From assembly GCA_002457675.1 (NCBI GenBank), contig NTKK01000002.1:154040-218039 (forward strand): 64,000 nucleotides of DNA, written 5' to 3'. The first letter of the stretch is position 1; every line of letters begins with the position of its first letter. The stretch comes from Bacteroidetes bacterium MED-G17. Its GTDB lineage: Bacteria; Bacteroidota; Bacteroidia; NS11-12g; UBA9320. A program made the translations under genes and the position numbers. Under the pieces are notes generated by a model. That model worked only from the letters and a program-made list of their open reading frames with translations, was not told the origin of the DNA and ran no database searches. Shown one piece after another: positions 37,170 through 47,083 of the stretch.

Positions 37170-38465
37170 ATGTCTTTTCAACCCAAATACAATTTCATTG
37201 AAGAGCTCAAATGGAGGCATTTATTCCACCAAGCTACACCGAAAACGGAGGAAAGACTTAATACAAAAAAAACCAAAGGCTATATAGGTTTTGACCCCAC
37301 TGCAGACTCCTTGCATATCGGAAATTTTGTACCCATTATTTTACTGATGCATCTGCAAAGAGCGGGACATCAGCCCTATGCGTTGGTGGGAGGAGCAACT
37401 GGAATGGTGGGAGATCCGAGTGGAAAAAAAGCAGAGAGACAATTTCTAAATGAGGAAGTCCTTCGGCATAATCAAACTTGTGTCCATCAACAATTAGAGA
37501 AATTTCTTGATTTTAAAACTAAAATAAATCCAGCCAAATTGGTCAACAATTATGACTGGTTTTCCAAAATGGGCTTTTTAGATTTCATTCGTGATATCGG
37601 CAAGCACATTAGCATAAGCTATATGATGTCCAAAGACTCTGTAAAAAATCGTTTAGATACTGGACTAAGCTTTACAGAATTTACTTATCAAATGGTTCAA
37701 GGCTATGATTTTTATCATCTCTACAAAAATGAGAATTGTGTCTTACAATTAGGTGGAAGCGATCAATGGGGTAATATCACAACAGGAATTGAAATAATCA
37801 GAAGAAAATTGCATGATGAATCATTCGCATGCACAGCTCCTTTGATAACCAAAGCGGATGGAAGTAAGTTTGGAAAAAGTGAGTCTGGAAATATTTGGCT
37901 TGATGAAAATAAAACAAGTGTGTATAATTTTTATCAATTTTGGCTTAATATAAGCGACGAAGACGCACAGAGATATGTTAAAATATTTACTTTCTTATCA
38001 AATGATGAGATTAAAGCCAAAATAGAAAAACACCAACAAAATCCTGGTCTGCGAAAATTACAAAAATTGATTGCTCAAGAGGTGACTAGCTTGGTGCATT
38101 CTCCCTCTTCTTTTGAAAAAGCAAAAAGTGATTCAGAAATTATTTTTGGCCTAAATAGTCAAGAACAATTTGAACAACTTGCAGATGAATTGGTGAAAGA
38201 AATTCAAACCAAAGAATCCTTTGTAATTTCAAAAAATATATTGCATTCCGGAGACAATGTTCTGGATTTAATGGTTGAACATACGCAAATTTTCTCATCA
38301 AAAGGTGAAGCAAAGCGCATGATTAAGTCAGGAGGAGTAAAAATAAATTTTGAAAAAATTGTTGATGAGGAAATGAAACTTCTTCCTCAATTGGCGATGA
38401 AAAATAAGTATATACTCATTAACAAAGGAAAAAAGAATAAATATTTAGTAAAACTAGAAGAATGA
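37170..38465 (+). CDS. tyrS: Tyrosyl-tRNA synthetase
   Basis: A cytosolic class Ic aminoacyl-tRNA synthetase of 431 residues. The HIGH-type motif is HIGN at 49-52 (GFDPTADSLHIGNF), the KMSKS-type motif is KFGKS at 233-237, and a C-terminal S4 RNA-binding domain (about 365-431, with SKGEAKRMIKSGGV) is present, as in the TyrRS-type bacterial enzyme. It heads an operon of nine genes running to 45636. The flavin reductase gene overlaps its stop by four bases. Confidence 0.96.
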   Translation: MSFQPKYNFIEELKWRHLFHQATPKTEERLNTKKTKGYIGFDPTADSLHIGNFVPIILLMHLQRAGHQPYALVGGATGMVGDPSGKKAERQFLNEEVLRHNQTCVHQQLEKFLDFKTKINPAKLVNNYDWFSKMGFLDFIRDIGKHISISYMMSKDSVKNRLDTGLSFTEFTYQMVQGYDFYHLYKNENCVLQLGGSDQWGNITTGIEIIRRKLHDESFACTAPLITKADGSKFGKSESGNIWLDENKTSVYNFYQFWLNISDEDAQRYVKIFTFLSNDEIKAKIEKHQQNPGLRKLQKLIAQEVTSLVHSPSSFEKAKSDSEIIFGLNSQEQFEQLADELVKEIQTKESFVISKNILHSGDNVLDLMVEHTQIFSSKGEAKRMIKSGGVKINFEKIVDEEMKLLPQLAMKNKYILINKGKKNKYLVKLEE

Positions 38466-39301
38466 AAAATATAATTCCCAAAGAAAAAGACCTGCGCACT
38501 GTCCATAAAAACTTAATAAGTCTCATCGGTCCTAGACCTATATGTTTTGCTAGTACAATTGATAAAGATGGAAATTCAAACCTGGCGCCCTACAGTTTTT
38601 TCAATGTTTTTAGTGCGAAACCCCCAATTTTGGTTTTTTCGCCAGCTAGAAGTGGTAGAACCAACCTAACCAAAGATACCCACGAAAACATTAAGGAAGT
38701 ACCTGAAGTTGTTGTCAACTTAGTAAACTATGAAATGGTTTGGAAAATGAGTATAGCAAGTTCACCTTATCCAAGAGGTGTTAATGAATTTGAAAAAGCA
38801 GGCTTTACGGAAATACCATCTGATCTTGTTAGGCCTTCAAGGTTAAAAGAATCGCCAGCACAGCTTGAGTGCAAAGTACAAGAAATAAAAGAGATGGGTC
38901 ATACAGGTGGTGCAGGAAACTTGGTTATTTGTGAAGTGCTTAAAATCCATATTGATGAGGAAATGATAGGGGATACAGGTTATGCCGATCCAAGAAAAAT
39001 GGACTTAGTAGCACGTATGGGGGACGCGTGGTACTGCAGAGCAAATGGAGATGCACTTTTCAAAGTAGACAAATCGCTTGCAGAAGAAAGTATAGGATTT
39101 GATAGACTTCCAGAACCCATAAAGAAAAGCACTGTTTTGAGCGCCAATGATTTGGGAAAGCTTGCTGCGCTAGAAAGCAATAAGCTTCCTAAAAATATCC
39201 AAAGCGAAATAGCCATAAATTTAGACCTTCATAAAAAAGCCAAGGAACTTATTAAAAATGGGCAAGTTGAGGAGGCATTAAAAATTCTAACTACTACATG
39301 A
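38462..39301 (+). CDS. Flavin reductase family protein (FMN-binding split barrel)
   Basis: A 279-residue soluble protein. Residues 1-210 fit the flavin-reductase-like split barrel: LIGPRPICFASTIDKDG, NLAPYSFFNVFSAKPP, VFSPARSGRTNLTKDT, NLVNYEMVWKMSIAS and FEKAGFTEIPSDLV. Such proteins bind FMN and reduce flavins or act as oxidoreductases. A helical tail of about 60 residues follows. The start ATG overlaps the tyrS stop (ATGA). No partner monooxygenase is adjacent, although another flavin enzyme is two genes downstream. Confidence 0.82.
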   Translation: MKNIIPKEKDLRTVHKNLISLIGPRPICFASTIDKDGNSNLAPYSFFNVFSAKPPILVFSPARSGRTNLTKDTHENIKEVPEVVVNLVNYEMVWKMSIASSPYPRGVNEFEKAGFTEIPSDLVRPSRLKESPAQLECKVQEIKEMGHTGGAGNLVICEVLKIHIDEEMIGDTGYADPRKMDLVARMGDAWYCRANGDALFKVDKSLAEESIGFDRLPEPIKKSTVLSANDLGKLAALESNKLPKNIQSEIAINLDLHKKAKELIKNGQVEEALKILTTT

Positions 39302-39840
39302 ATTCGAAAATTGTTTTATTCAAATCCACCATCATTATCATGCACCTGCTTGCGGTGGTATTGGTTTTATTGCCTTTTATCACCATGATGGTTTATACAA
39401 AAGAACAACCCTGGAAGTATGGGTTCACTTTTATTGAAGCCAATTTCAAGGCCGCCTTGTTCGTCTCCTTTGCCTTTAGCTTTTTTATAGTCGGTTACAA
39501 TGCCATTACTTTCGAAACATTGCATTTGCATGACCTAAGCTCATACCTAAAAGCGAAACAAGTAAAAAGCATTGGTATCAATAAAAATTTTCAAGAAATC
39601 CAAGCAGAAGTCTTAGCCGATATAAAACAACTTCGCTGGAAAGTAAAAAGTGAAACACCAGAGAAAATCCTTCTCTATGCAAAAAATCAATACTTTACGG
39701 CAGACAACCTAGAAATTCGACTGGCCAATAATCAATTAAAGATTACAAGCAAACCATTTGTACCTATTTTTTTTATTGATTTTGGCAGAAACCATAGACA
39801 CCTTACAACTGTTGAAAATATAATTAGAAAAAAACTTTGA
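39298..39840 (+). CDS. Hypothetical inner membrane protein
   Basis: A 180-residue protein with two N-terminal membrane spans (IIIMHLLAVVLVLLPFITMM, and AALFVSFAFSFFIVGYNAI) and a soluble C-terminal domain of about 100 residues (EIQAEVLADIKQLRWKVKSE, LEIRLANNQLKI). I do not recognise a family. It overlaps the flavin reductase gene by four bases and shares a TTGA junction with the next gene, so it is firmly part of the operon leading to gldAFG. Confidence 0.75.
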   Translation: MNSKIVLFKSTIIIMHLLAVVLVLLPFITMMVYTKEQPWKYGFTFIEANFKAALFVSFAFSFFIVGYNAITFETLHLHDLSSYLKAKQVKSIGINKNFQEIQAEVLADIKQLRWKVKSETPEKILLYAKNQYFTADNLEIRLANNQLKITSKPFVPIFFIDFGRNHRHLTTVENIIRKKL

Positions 39841-40415
39841 ATTGCTTAATAATTAACGCCTCGCCAAATCCTAGAAGCAATACCCAATTTCTAAGTTTGG
39901 CAACAAAAAAATTGTTGGAAGAAGAGGGCCTAAACGCCAAAGTTCTTAATTTCGAAAACTATGATTTACCCTTGGGAAGTTTAGGAAAATTTGACGAACA
40001 CAAACCAAGCCTATTCCAGAAAACTCTCATCGAAAATACGTCGGAAGCTTCGGTTATTTTTATTTTTTCTCCGGAGTACAATTGGCTTCCAACTCCAGAG
40101 ATAATTAACCTAATTAACCTTTTTGCAAAAAAAAGTAACCAATCCATGTTTGACAACAAAGTGTTTGCTCTGGCAGGAGTTTCAAGTGGAAGAGGTGGAA
40201 GAACGCCTGCCTTGGTGCTTAACCAAATGTTGAATAAGGTATTGTCTTTCCTAAACTTTGAGTCGGTGGTGTCTTCAAAGATTTTTGAATCTCAATTCAC
40301 ACAAAATTGTGTCGATCCAAGTGGTAAACTTCTCGACAATGAAGGCTACAACCAAGGTTTAAAGAACTATCTTGATTTTACAATAAAAATCGCCAATAAG
40401 TGGTTTAATTCGTAA
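39837..40415 (+). CDS. NAD(P)H-dependent FMN reductase family protein
   Basis: A 192-residue flavodoxin-like protein. The FMN phosphate loop INASPNPRSNTQFL is at residues 6-19; IFIFSPEYNWLPTPEIINLI near 65-85 and ALAGVSSGRGGRTPALV near 105-120 are the other family segments. These enzymes reduce quinones, azo compounds or chromate. The start is TTG at 39837, overlapping the previous stop as TTGA. gldA begins four bases after its stop. Confidence 0.85.
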   Translation: MNCLIINASPNPRSNTQFLSLATKKLLEEEGLNAKVLNFENYDLPLGSLGKFDEHKPSLFQKTLIENTSEASVIFIFSPEYNWLPTPEIINLINLFAKKSNQSMFDNKVFALAGVSSGRGGRTPALVLNQMLNKVLSFLNFESVVSSKIFESQFTQNCVDPSGKLLDNEGYNQGLKNYLDFTIKIANKWFNS

Positions 40416-40419
40416 TCGT

Positions 40420-41331
40420 ATGTCCATAGAAGCCATTCAATTAACCAAAAAGTATGGAAATCAACGGGCTGTTGATTCACTAAGCTTTTCAATTGAAAAA
40501 GGACAAATAGTCGGTTTTCTAGGGCCTAATGGTGCGGGCAAGAGTACCACAATGAAAATGCTTTGTACGTACATTAAACCAACTTCAGGCAAAGCATTTG
40601 TAAATGGTTTTGATATCCATAAGCAGGCCAAAGAGCTTACAAATTCTATAGGCTATCTTCCGGAATCAAATCCACTGTATTATGATATGTATGTATCCGA
40701 ATTTTTGCGATTTATCGCAAAAATCAAGGGGCTTGAGTATAAAAAAATCAAAAAAGAAGTTCCACAAGTCATTGATAGATTGGGGCTTGTGCCAGAAAAG
40801 AATAAAAAAATAGGCCAGCTATCAAAAGGATACAAACAAAGAGTAGGTCTAGCCCAAGCACTATTGGCAGATCCACAATTGCTTATTTTAGACGAACCAA
40901 CTTCCGGTCTCGACCCAAACCAAGTTATTCAAATACGAGAGCTTATTTCTGATTTTGGAAAGGAAAAAACAGTTTTACTATCCACGCATATCATGCAAGA
41001 AGTAGAAGCAATATGTTCTAGTGTAATGATAATCAATAAAGGAAAAATTGCAGAATCAGGAACCTTAAATGAAATCAAAAAAAGATTTAATAAGCAAATT
41101 CAAATGGCGGTTCAGTTTTCTAAGCCAATTGAAAAAGAAGCCCTCAATGCCATTGAACATCTTGGAATAAAAATAAACATGGAAGGAGACAGCGTGCTAT
41201 TTAGCCATGCGGATAAGGAGTATTTGATAAAACAAATTTTTGAAATGGCGAAGGAGACATCTAATCCTATTATACAGCAAGAAGAGCAAAAAGAAAGTTT
41301 AGAAACGGTGTTTAAACAATTAACTAGATAA
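40420..41331 (+). CDS. gldA: Gliding motility ABC transporter ATP-binding subunit GldA
   Basis: A 303-residue ABC ATPase with Walker A GPNGAGKS (about 35-42), Q-loop region, signature LSKGYKQRVGL, Walker B LLILDEPTSGLDP and the switch histidine in LSTHIMQE. Length and the immediate gldF-gldG context match Flavobacterium GldA, which with GldF and GldG forms an ABC transporter needed for gliding. The substrate is not established. The next gene starts at its final base. Confidence 0.92.
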   Translation: MSIEAIQLTKKYGNQRAVDSLSFSIEKGQIVGFLGPNGAGKSTTMKMLCTYIKPTSGKAFVNGFDIHKQAKELTNSIGYLPESNPLYYDMYVSEFLRFIAKIKGLEYKKIKKEVPQVIDRLGLVPEKNKKIGQLSKGYKQRVGLAQALLADPQLLILDEPTSGLDPNQVIQIRELISDFGKEKTVLLSTHIMQEVEAICSSVMIINKGKIAESGTLNEIKKRFNKQIQMAVQFSKPIEKEALNAIEHLGIKINMEGDSVLFSHADKEYLIKQIFEMAKETSNPIIQQEEQKESLETVFKQLTR

Positions 41332-42059
41332 TGTATCCAATAATTGTTAAAGAAATTCAAAGCTATTTTAGCTCGCTAATTGCCTATGTAGTTATTTCCG
41401 TTTTTCTTTTGATTGTTGGGCTTTTCATGTGGATATATCCCAATTCTAATGTTTTCGATTTTGGCTATGCCAACTTGGATACACTGTTTTTAATGGCGCC
41501 TTATATTTTTATTTTTCTTATATCCGCGATTACTATGAAATCCTTTTCAGAAGAATACCGCTTAGGTACTTTTGAATTGCTTACAACCACCAAAGTTACT
41601 GATATGCAAATCGTTCTTGGGAAATTTGTCGCGAACTTTTTTATAGTATGTATTACCCTGTTGCCAACCTTACTTTATGTCTATACCATTCATCATTTGG
41701 GCGCAGTTAAAGGCAATTTCGATCAAGGGGCAACCTTGGGTTCATACATTGGTTTGTTGTTGTTAAGCACATGTTACATCTCCATAGGGATGTTTGCTAG
41801 TTCATTGAGTAAAAATCAAATAATTTCATTTTTATTGGCCATGGCTTTTTGTTATTTTTTTTATGAATCTTTTAAGCGTCTGAGTGAGTTGCAAATCTTT
41901 GGAAAAAACGGATTTATTATAGAATGGTTAGGCATTGATTATCACTATTTTTCAGTTAGCCGAGGAGTAATTGACTCCAGAGATCTGCTTTACTTTTTCG
42001 GTTTTGTGGCAATTTTTTTGGGATGTACAAAGTGGAGATTTAGTTCAAGGTTATGGTAA
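41331..42059 (+). CDS. gldF: Gliding motility ABC transporter permease GldF
   Basis: A 242-residue ABC-2 permease with six hydrophobic spans. The conserved start MYPIIVKEIQSYFSSLIAYV and the segment MKSFSEEYRLGTFELLTTT are characteristic of GldF and related gliding or bacitracin-type permeases. It partners with GldA and GldG in the inner membrane. It overlaps gldA by one base and gldG by seven. Confidence 0.92.
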   Translation: MYPIIVKEIQSYFSSLIAYVVISVFLLIVGLFMWIYPNSNVFDFGYANLDTLFLMAPYIFIFLISAITMKSFSEEYRLGTFELLTTTKVTDMQIVLGKFVANFFIVCITLLPTLLYVYTIHHLGAVKGNFDQGATLGSYIGLLLLSTCYISIGMFASSLSKNQIISFLLAMAFCYFFYESFKRLSELQIFGKNGFIIEWLGIDYHYFSVSRGVIDSRDLLYFFGFVAIFLGCTKWRFSSRLW

Positions 42060-43828
42060 AAAGAAAACAACGTTTTTCAATTTTGTTATTGTTCTCATTG
42101 GTAATTATTGCCAATCTTTTGGGGCGTTCTTTCTTTACTCGAATTGACCTTACACAAGAAAAAAGGTTTACACTTAGTAACACAACAAAAGAATTAATAG
42201 ATAGCCTTCAGGATGTAGCATACTTTACCATCTACCTTGACGGAGATTTCCCTAAACAATATCAACACTTAAAAAACGCCATTTCAGATTTGCTTTACAC
42301 CATGCGTCTAGAGTCAAGAGGTAAAGTTGATTTTCAATTTCAAGATGTTTTAAGTACGGCAAATGCGAAAGAAAAAGAAGACATCCTTAAGCAATTTTCG
42401 GAAAAAGGTCTTTTAATTGTTCGTCCAGAAATTGACGATAATCAAAGTATTTCAAACAACTTCATCATCCCATCAGGACTTATTTTTTATCAAAATACAG
42501 AGTATCCAATAAACTTTCTAAAACGAAAATTTGGCACGTCCATTCAAGAGGAAATTAATATTTCTATCGAACAAATCGAGTATGAAATTGACAATATACT
42601 GCGTCTTCTTGTTGCCCAAAATGCACCAAAAATTGCTTTTTTGGAAGGGCATGGCGAGTTAAAACCTGAAGAGATTATCGACATCAAATCAGAACTTTCT
42701 AAATTTTATTCAGTTTCTAGAGTCAACCTAAATTTAAACGATACCCAAGCACTAAAACCGCTTGCCAAACAAATCGGTGACAGCGAAAATGCCGAACTAG
42801 CCATTATTGAAGAGATGTTGAAATACATGAGCCAGTTTGAGGGTCTAATTATTGCCAAACCCAGAAAACGTTTTCTAGAATTGGAAAAATTCCTTTTGGA
42901 TCAATACATCATGCAGGGAGGTAAGGTAATTTTTCTAGTAGAATCGTTGATTGCTGAAATGGACTCGGTTCAAAAATATAGCCAGATAACGACAGCTGAT
43001 TATGATTTAAATTTAGATGATTTGCTCTTTAGGTTTGGGGTAAGGATAAATCCAAACCTTATTCAAGATCTAAATTGCCACGGAATTCCTGTGGTGATGA
43101 AACGAGCAGGCAATAGGCCCCAAATTTTGCCTTGGGTATTTTACCCTTTATTTAATCCGTCAAGTAATCACCCGATAGTCAAAAATTTACCCGCCATATG
43201 GGGTAGATTCGTAAGTAGTATAGACACTACTTCCAACAAAAACATCAAGAAAACACCCTTACTTCAATCCTCTCAAAATTCTAGAGTAGCATTTAATCCA
43301 GTAAATATAAATATGAATTTGGTTCAACTCGGTATGGATAGAAATACAGAACTTTTTCGCCAATCAAACCAAATAAGTGCTGTATTGCTGGAGGGGGAAT
43401 TTAAGAGTGCATTTACCTATCGCCAGGGTTTTCAGAATTCGTCTATACCTTTTGTTCCCAGTATAAAAAGCAATCAAATGATTGTGCTTTCTGATGGGGA
43501 TTTTATTAGAAATCAAGTTGTTTATTCTGGTCAAGCATACCAAGCTTTACCACTTGGTTTTGATCGATATGCTAGCAAACAAATGGGTGTTCCAATTAAA
43601 TTTGAAAACAAAAGATTTTTTCTAAACTGTGTAGATTTTTTGATGGGTTATCAAGACATCATCAATGTCCGGTCAAAAAAAGTTGCCCTTAGATTGTTAA
43701 ATAAAACCAAGGTAAAAAAGGAAAAATCAAAGTGGATTGTCATCAATATGCTCTTGCCTGTTCTGCTGGTCGTCTTAATAGGTATAATTAATAGCATCAT
43801 TAGGAAAAGAAAATATCAGTCAGTTTAA
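42053..43828 (+). CDS. gldG: Gliding motility ABC transporter auxiliary subunit GldG
   Basis: A 591-residue protein anchored by a membrane span at each end (about 10-27 and 565-583) with a large periplasmic part between. It carries the GldG/ABC-type-uncharacterised-transport domain: RIDLTQEKRFTLSNTTKEL, YLDGDFPKQY, FLEGHGELKPEEI and a late FVPSIKSNQMIVLSDGDFI. It completes the GldAFG transporter. Other gld and spr genes are not in this window. Confidence 0.92.
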   Translation: MVKRKQRFSILLLFSLVIIANLLGRSFFTRIDLTQEKRFTLSNTTKELIDSLQDVAYFTIYLDGDFPKQYQHLKNAISDLLYTMRLESRGKVDFQFQDVLSTANAKEKEDILKQFSEKGLLIVRPEIDDNQSISNNFIIPSGLIFYQNTEYPINFLKRKFGTSIQEEINISIEQIEYEIDNILRLLVAQNAPKIAFLEGHGELKPEEIIDIKSELSKFYSVSRVNLNLNDTQALKPLAKQIGDSENAELAIIEEMLKYMSQFEGLIIAKPRKRFLELEKFLLDQYIMQGGKVIFLVESLIAEMDSVQKYSQITTADYDLNLDDLLFRFGVRINPNLIQDLNCHGIPVVMKRAGNRPQILPWVFYPLFNPSSNHPIVKNLPAIWGRFVSSIDTTSNKNIKKTPLLQSSQNSRVAFNPVNINMNLVQLGMDRNTELFRQSNQISAVLLEGEFKSAFTYRQGFQNSSIPFVPSIKSNQMIVLSDGDFIRNQVVYSGQAYQALPLGFDRYASKQMGVPIKFENKRFFLNCVDFLMGYQDIINVRSKKVALRLLNKTKVKKEKSKWIVINMLLPVLLVVLIGIINSIIRKRKYQSV

Positions 43829-43856
43829 ATTGACTATATTTTATTACATTACGCCT

Positions 43857-44900
43857 ATGAAGCGGCTCTGCGTTCTTTTGTCTCTACTTAATGGAGCCAA
43901 CATGCTTGCTCAAACTTTATCTGTCGCTACTTATCCAAGCTATGTTATGGCCCATCATGGCTACATGAGCAACATAGAATCACACGGCATTGGATTTGAA
44001 TTAAATTACTTTAAGCAAAAATCTGCGCTATTGGAGAAATACTATCCTCAACTAGATGTAGGGCACAAAATCAACTACATCAACATGGGCAAACCAGATT
44101 TGACCGGTTCAGCCTTTGCTTATATTCCAAACCTCAATTATCGAAGTAAGTCAAACAAGTTGGGTCAAGTTGTTTTTCAAATTGGATTGGGAATTGCTTA
44201 TGTAAGTCAAAAATTTGATCCTTTTGAAAACAAGGACAACTTGGCCATCAGTTCGCATATGAATGTTGCTTTCCAGACCAATATTGGTTGGCAATCACCC
44301 TTGGGTTTAAAAGTTTTTGGTGGGCTAAGTCATTATTCCAATGGAGCTTTTCATGCGCCCAACCTTGGGATAAATATCCTAAACCTAGGTATAGCGCAAA
44401 ACATCTTGAAAAGAAAAGTAGAAATTAAACCGGAAAATGATACCTTCAGTCAAAACAAATCATGGTATATTTTTGGCTTTATGGCTTCCAAAGAAGCTAG
44501 TATAGAAAGACAAGAGCGATTTTATATCTACGGAATGGGTCTAGAAAAAAAATGGGCAAGGAAAAAACCAAAAAGATATTGGCGCACGGGTCTAGACATA
44601 AATATGGATGGACAGCACGGAAGCTACAACAACCAAAATCAAACTAGCTATCTGCCTACCAAAATTGATGAAAGTATTGAGAGTGGTTTAAGACTTGGTC
44701 ATCTTTGGCAGATGGGTCGACTAGAAGGTTTTGCAGACCTAGGTTTTTATATTACATCGCCAAGTTCTTTAAAGAAGTCATATTACCAAAAGATTGGGCT
44801 CAATTATCATTTAAGCGGGGCCATTTTTATACGTACAGATCTGGTGAGCCATGTATTTGCTGCAGATTATTTTAGCCTAGGTGTCGGTTATGCATTATAA
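43857..44900 (+). CDS. PagL-like lipid A 3-O-deacylase (acyloxyacyl hydrolase family)
   Basis: A 347-residue exported protein from the ATG at 43857, which directly precedes a signal peptide ending near ANMLAQ; a TTG nine codons upstream is less likely. The central HYSNGAFHAPNLGIN matches the PagL outer-membrane active-site region (His-x-Ser with a nearby Asn). PagL removes the 3-O acyl chain from lipid A; the protein is about twice the length of proteobacterial PagL because of a C-terminal barrel-like extension. Co-transcription with gldAFG puts it in an envelope context. The substrate in this organism is inferred. Confidence 0.78.
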   Translation: MKRLCVLLSLLNGANMLAQTLSVATYPSYVMAHHGYMSNIESHGIGFELNYFKQKSALLEKYYPQLDVGHKINYINMGKPDLTGSAFAYIPNLNYRSKSNKLGQVVFQIGLGIAYVSQKFDPFENKDNLAISSHMNVAFQTNIGWQSPLGLKVFGGLSHYSNGAFHAPNLGINILNLGIAQNILKRKVEIKPENDTFSQNKSWYIFGFMASKEASIERQERFYIYGMGLEKKWARKKPKRYWRTGLDINMDGQHGSYNNQNQTSYLPTKIDESIESGLRLGHLWQMGRLEGFADLGFYITSPSSLKKSYYQKIGLNYHLSGAIFIRTDLVSHVFAADYFSLGVGYAL

Positions 44901-45636
44901 AGCTTATTTTTTCATATCGCTACTTATATTCTTTGCATGTTCCGATGAACAAGTTGGAGATTGCTTTACTTCGGTAGGCAAAACAAAAACAGAAATTAGA
45001 ACAGTTCCCAGTTTCCACTCCATAGATGCAAATCACAGGTTCAAAATTACCTTGGTGCAAGATTCCATCAAACAAGGCCAAATTGAACTAATTTCAGGAG
45101 AGCATATCATTAAAGGATATACAACTGAAGTAAGCGACGGTATTTTAAAAATCAGAAACAAAAACAAATGTGATATTGTCCGTGCTATCCAAGAACCAAA
45201 AATCAAAATACATTTTTGGAAAGACCTGCAAAACTTAAACATTACCTCTGCCGCTTCTTGCATTAATCTAGGCGAAATTCAATTACCTATGCTTCAAATT
45301 TTGGGCAACAGCACAAGCGAAATTCAACTGACCGACTTGAGTATTGATTATATAGGTTTTCAGTTAAGAAAAAGTACCAACCTATTTTTGCAAGGAAAAA
45401 CCATTGAACTTAGAGGCCAAGTAAATGAAGTATCGAACTTATATTCATTGGACTTAGAAGCGCAAAATGTGCTAGTTGATAACCATACTGTTCTGGATTG
45501 TTATGTAGATGCCACCAAAATAATCTATGTGAATATTTTTAATGATGGGCATATTTTTTATAAGCGCTCACCATCAGAAAAGCTGGAATTGGTAAATGGA
45601 CAAGGCAAAGGTCAACTACTTTTATATACACCATAA
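44890..45636 (+). CDS. GIN-domain (DUF2807) lipoprotein
   Basis: A 248-residue lipoprotein from the ATG at 44890 (lipobox FFAC, Cys17); a GTG at 44881 is an alternative. The mature chain is a right-handed beta-strand ladder typical of the putative auto-transporter adhesin head GIN domain: PSFHSIDANHRFKITLVQ, GILKIRNKN, LNITSAASCINL, LSIDYIGFQLRKST. The function is unknown; an adhesive or structural surface role is often guessed. It overlaps the PagL-like gene by 11 bases and closes the operon. Confidence 0.82.
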   Translation: MHYKAYFFISLLIFFACSDEQVGDCFTSVGKTKTEIRTVPSFHSIDANHRFKITLVQDSIKQGQIELISGEHIIKGYTTEVSDGILKIRNKNKCDIVRAIQEPKIKIHFWKDLQNLNITSAASCINLGEIQLPMLQILGNSTSEIQLTDLSIDYIGFQLRKSTNLFLQGKTIELRGQVNEVSNLYSLDLEAQNVLVDNHTVLDCYVDATKIIYVNIFNDGHIFYKRSPSEKLELVNGQGKGQLLLYTP

Positions 45637-45684
45637 ATAACCGCTATACAAAAAGTAAATATTGAAAAAAAGAACGAATTTCGA

Positions 45685-47073
45685 ATGAAAATGGGAGTAA
45701 CCCAAATGTATACAAAATGCTTGGCGCAAGGAGCATATCTTATTGAAAGCCAAGGAGAAGCAGCAATAATTGACCCGCTTAGAGAAACACAACCTTATCT
45801 AGATTTAATTCAACAAAAAAATCTAAAGCTTAAGTATATTTTCGAGACCCATTTTCATGCAGATTTTGTAAGCGGGCATCTTACTCTTTCTCAAAAAGCA
45901 AAAGCACCCATTGTTTATGGTCCGCAAGCCAATCCTGCATTTGATGTCATTATAGCCAAAGATGGAGATATTTTTCAAATTGGCGATTTAAGCATAAAAG
46001 TGTTACACACGCCTGGGCACACGCTTGAAAGTTCAACCTATCTTTTATTGGACGAAAACCACAAAGAAAAGGCAATATTTACAGGAGATACCTTATTTCT
46101 AGGTGACGTGGGAAGGCCAGACTTGGCTCAAAAAGCAGCAAATACTACCCAAGAAGACTTGGCCGCTATGTTGTTTGATAGTTTGAGGGAGAAAATAATG
46201 CCTTTACCAAATGACCTTATGGTTTATCCTGGTCACGGAGCAGGGAGTGCTTGTGGAAAAAATATGATGGACGAAACGCAAGACACACTGGGCAACCAAA
46301 AGAAAGTTAATTATGCCTTAAACGTCACGCTCACAAAAGATGAATTTGTAAAAGAACTTACGCAGGGTCTTTTGCCTCCTCCAGCTTATTTTCCATTGAA
46401 CGTGGCACTCAATAAAAATGGATATCAAGATGTTGATCTTGTATTGCAAAATGCGCAAAAACCCTTAGAGGCAGATGAATTTTATGCCCAAAGTAAAATG
46501 GAAAATGCAGTTGTTTTAGATGTTAGAACCAAAGATGAATTTGTACAATCGCATATTCCAAATGCAGTATTCATAGGACTTGACGGAACTTTTGCACCTT
46601 GGGTAGGCTCCTTATTGGTCGATACAAATACACCGATTCTTTTGGTGGTAAATGAGCCACAGTTGGAAGAGACTGTGCTTCGTTTGGCCAGAGTAGGTTT
46701 TGACAACGTTTTGGGCTATTTAAAAGGTGGAATGAATGCTTGGACTGCCCACAGCATGGAACTGCAAAAAATACCGTCAGTTGAGCCAAATGAATTGTCG
46801 GAAGGGCTCAATATGATAGATGTAAGAGGAATAGGCGAATACAAGCTCGGTCATGTGAAAGGGGCAACAAATATTGCGCTTGCTGAATTGCCAAATAAAT
46901 TTTCCCATATGGATAGGTCCAAGCAAATTTATCTGCACTGTGCTACAGGTTACCGCTCTGTAATTGCTGCATCTTTACTCCAACGAAACGGATTCAAAAA
47001 AGTCATCAATGTTCTAGGCGGTTATGAAGGTATTTTTGAAAATGCTCCACATTTGTTAAGCAAAGCAAACTAA
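45685..47073 (+). CDS. Metallo-beta-lactamase fold protein with two rhodanese domains
   Basis: A 462-residue cytosolic sulfur-metabolism enzyme. Residues 1-250 are a persulfide-dioxygenase-like MBL domain with the iron-binding [11 protein letters not shown] (His56, His58, Asp60, His65), HTPGHT and [13 protein letters not shown]. Two rhodanese domains follow. The second (about 370-455) has the active-site loop LHCATGYRS with its cysteine. The first (about 265-350) has [10 protein letters not shown] but no cysteine where the loop should be ([11 protein letters not shown]), so it is probably non-catalytic. The likely role is oxidising glutathione persulfide or a similar thiol persulfide and transferring sulfur. 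Confidence 0.88.
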   Translation: MKMGVTQMYTKCLAQGAYLIESQGEAAIIDPLRETQPYLDLIQQKNLKLKYIFETHFHADFVSGHLTLSQKAKAPIVYGPQANPAFDVIIAKDGDIFQIGDLSIKVLHTPGHTLESSTYLLLDENHKEKAIFTGDTLFLGDVGRPDLAQKAANTTQEDLAAMLFDSLREKIMPLPNDLMVYPGHGAGSACGKNMMDETQDTLGNQKKVNYALNVTLTKDEFVKELTQGLLPPPAYFPLNVALNKNGYQDVDLVLQNAQKPLEADEFYAQSKMENAVVLDVRTKDEFVQSHIPNAVFIGLDGTFAPWVGSLLVDTNTPILLVVNEPQLEETVLRLARVGFDNVLGYLKGGMNAWTAHSMELQKIPSVEPNELSEGLNMIDVRGIGEYKLGHVKGATNIALAELPNKFSHMDRSKQIYLHCATGYRSVIAASLLQRNGFKKVINVLGGYEGIFENAPHLLSKAN

Positions 47074-47083
47074 CTTTGTCACA

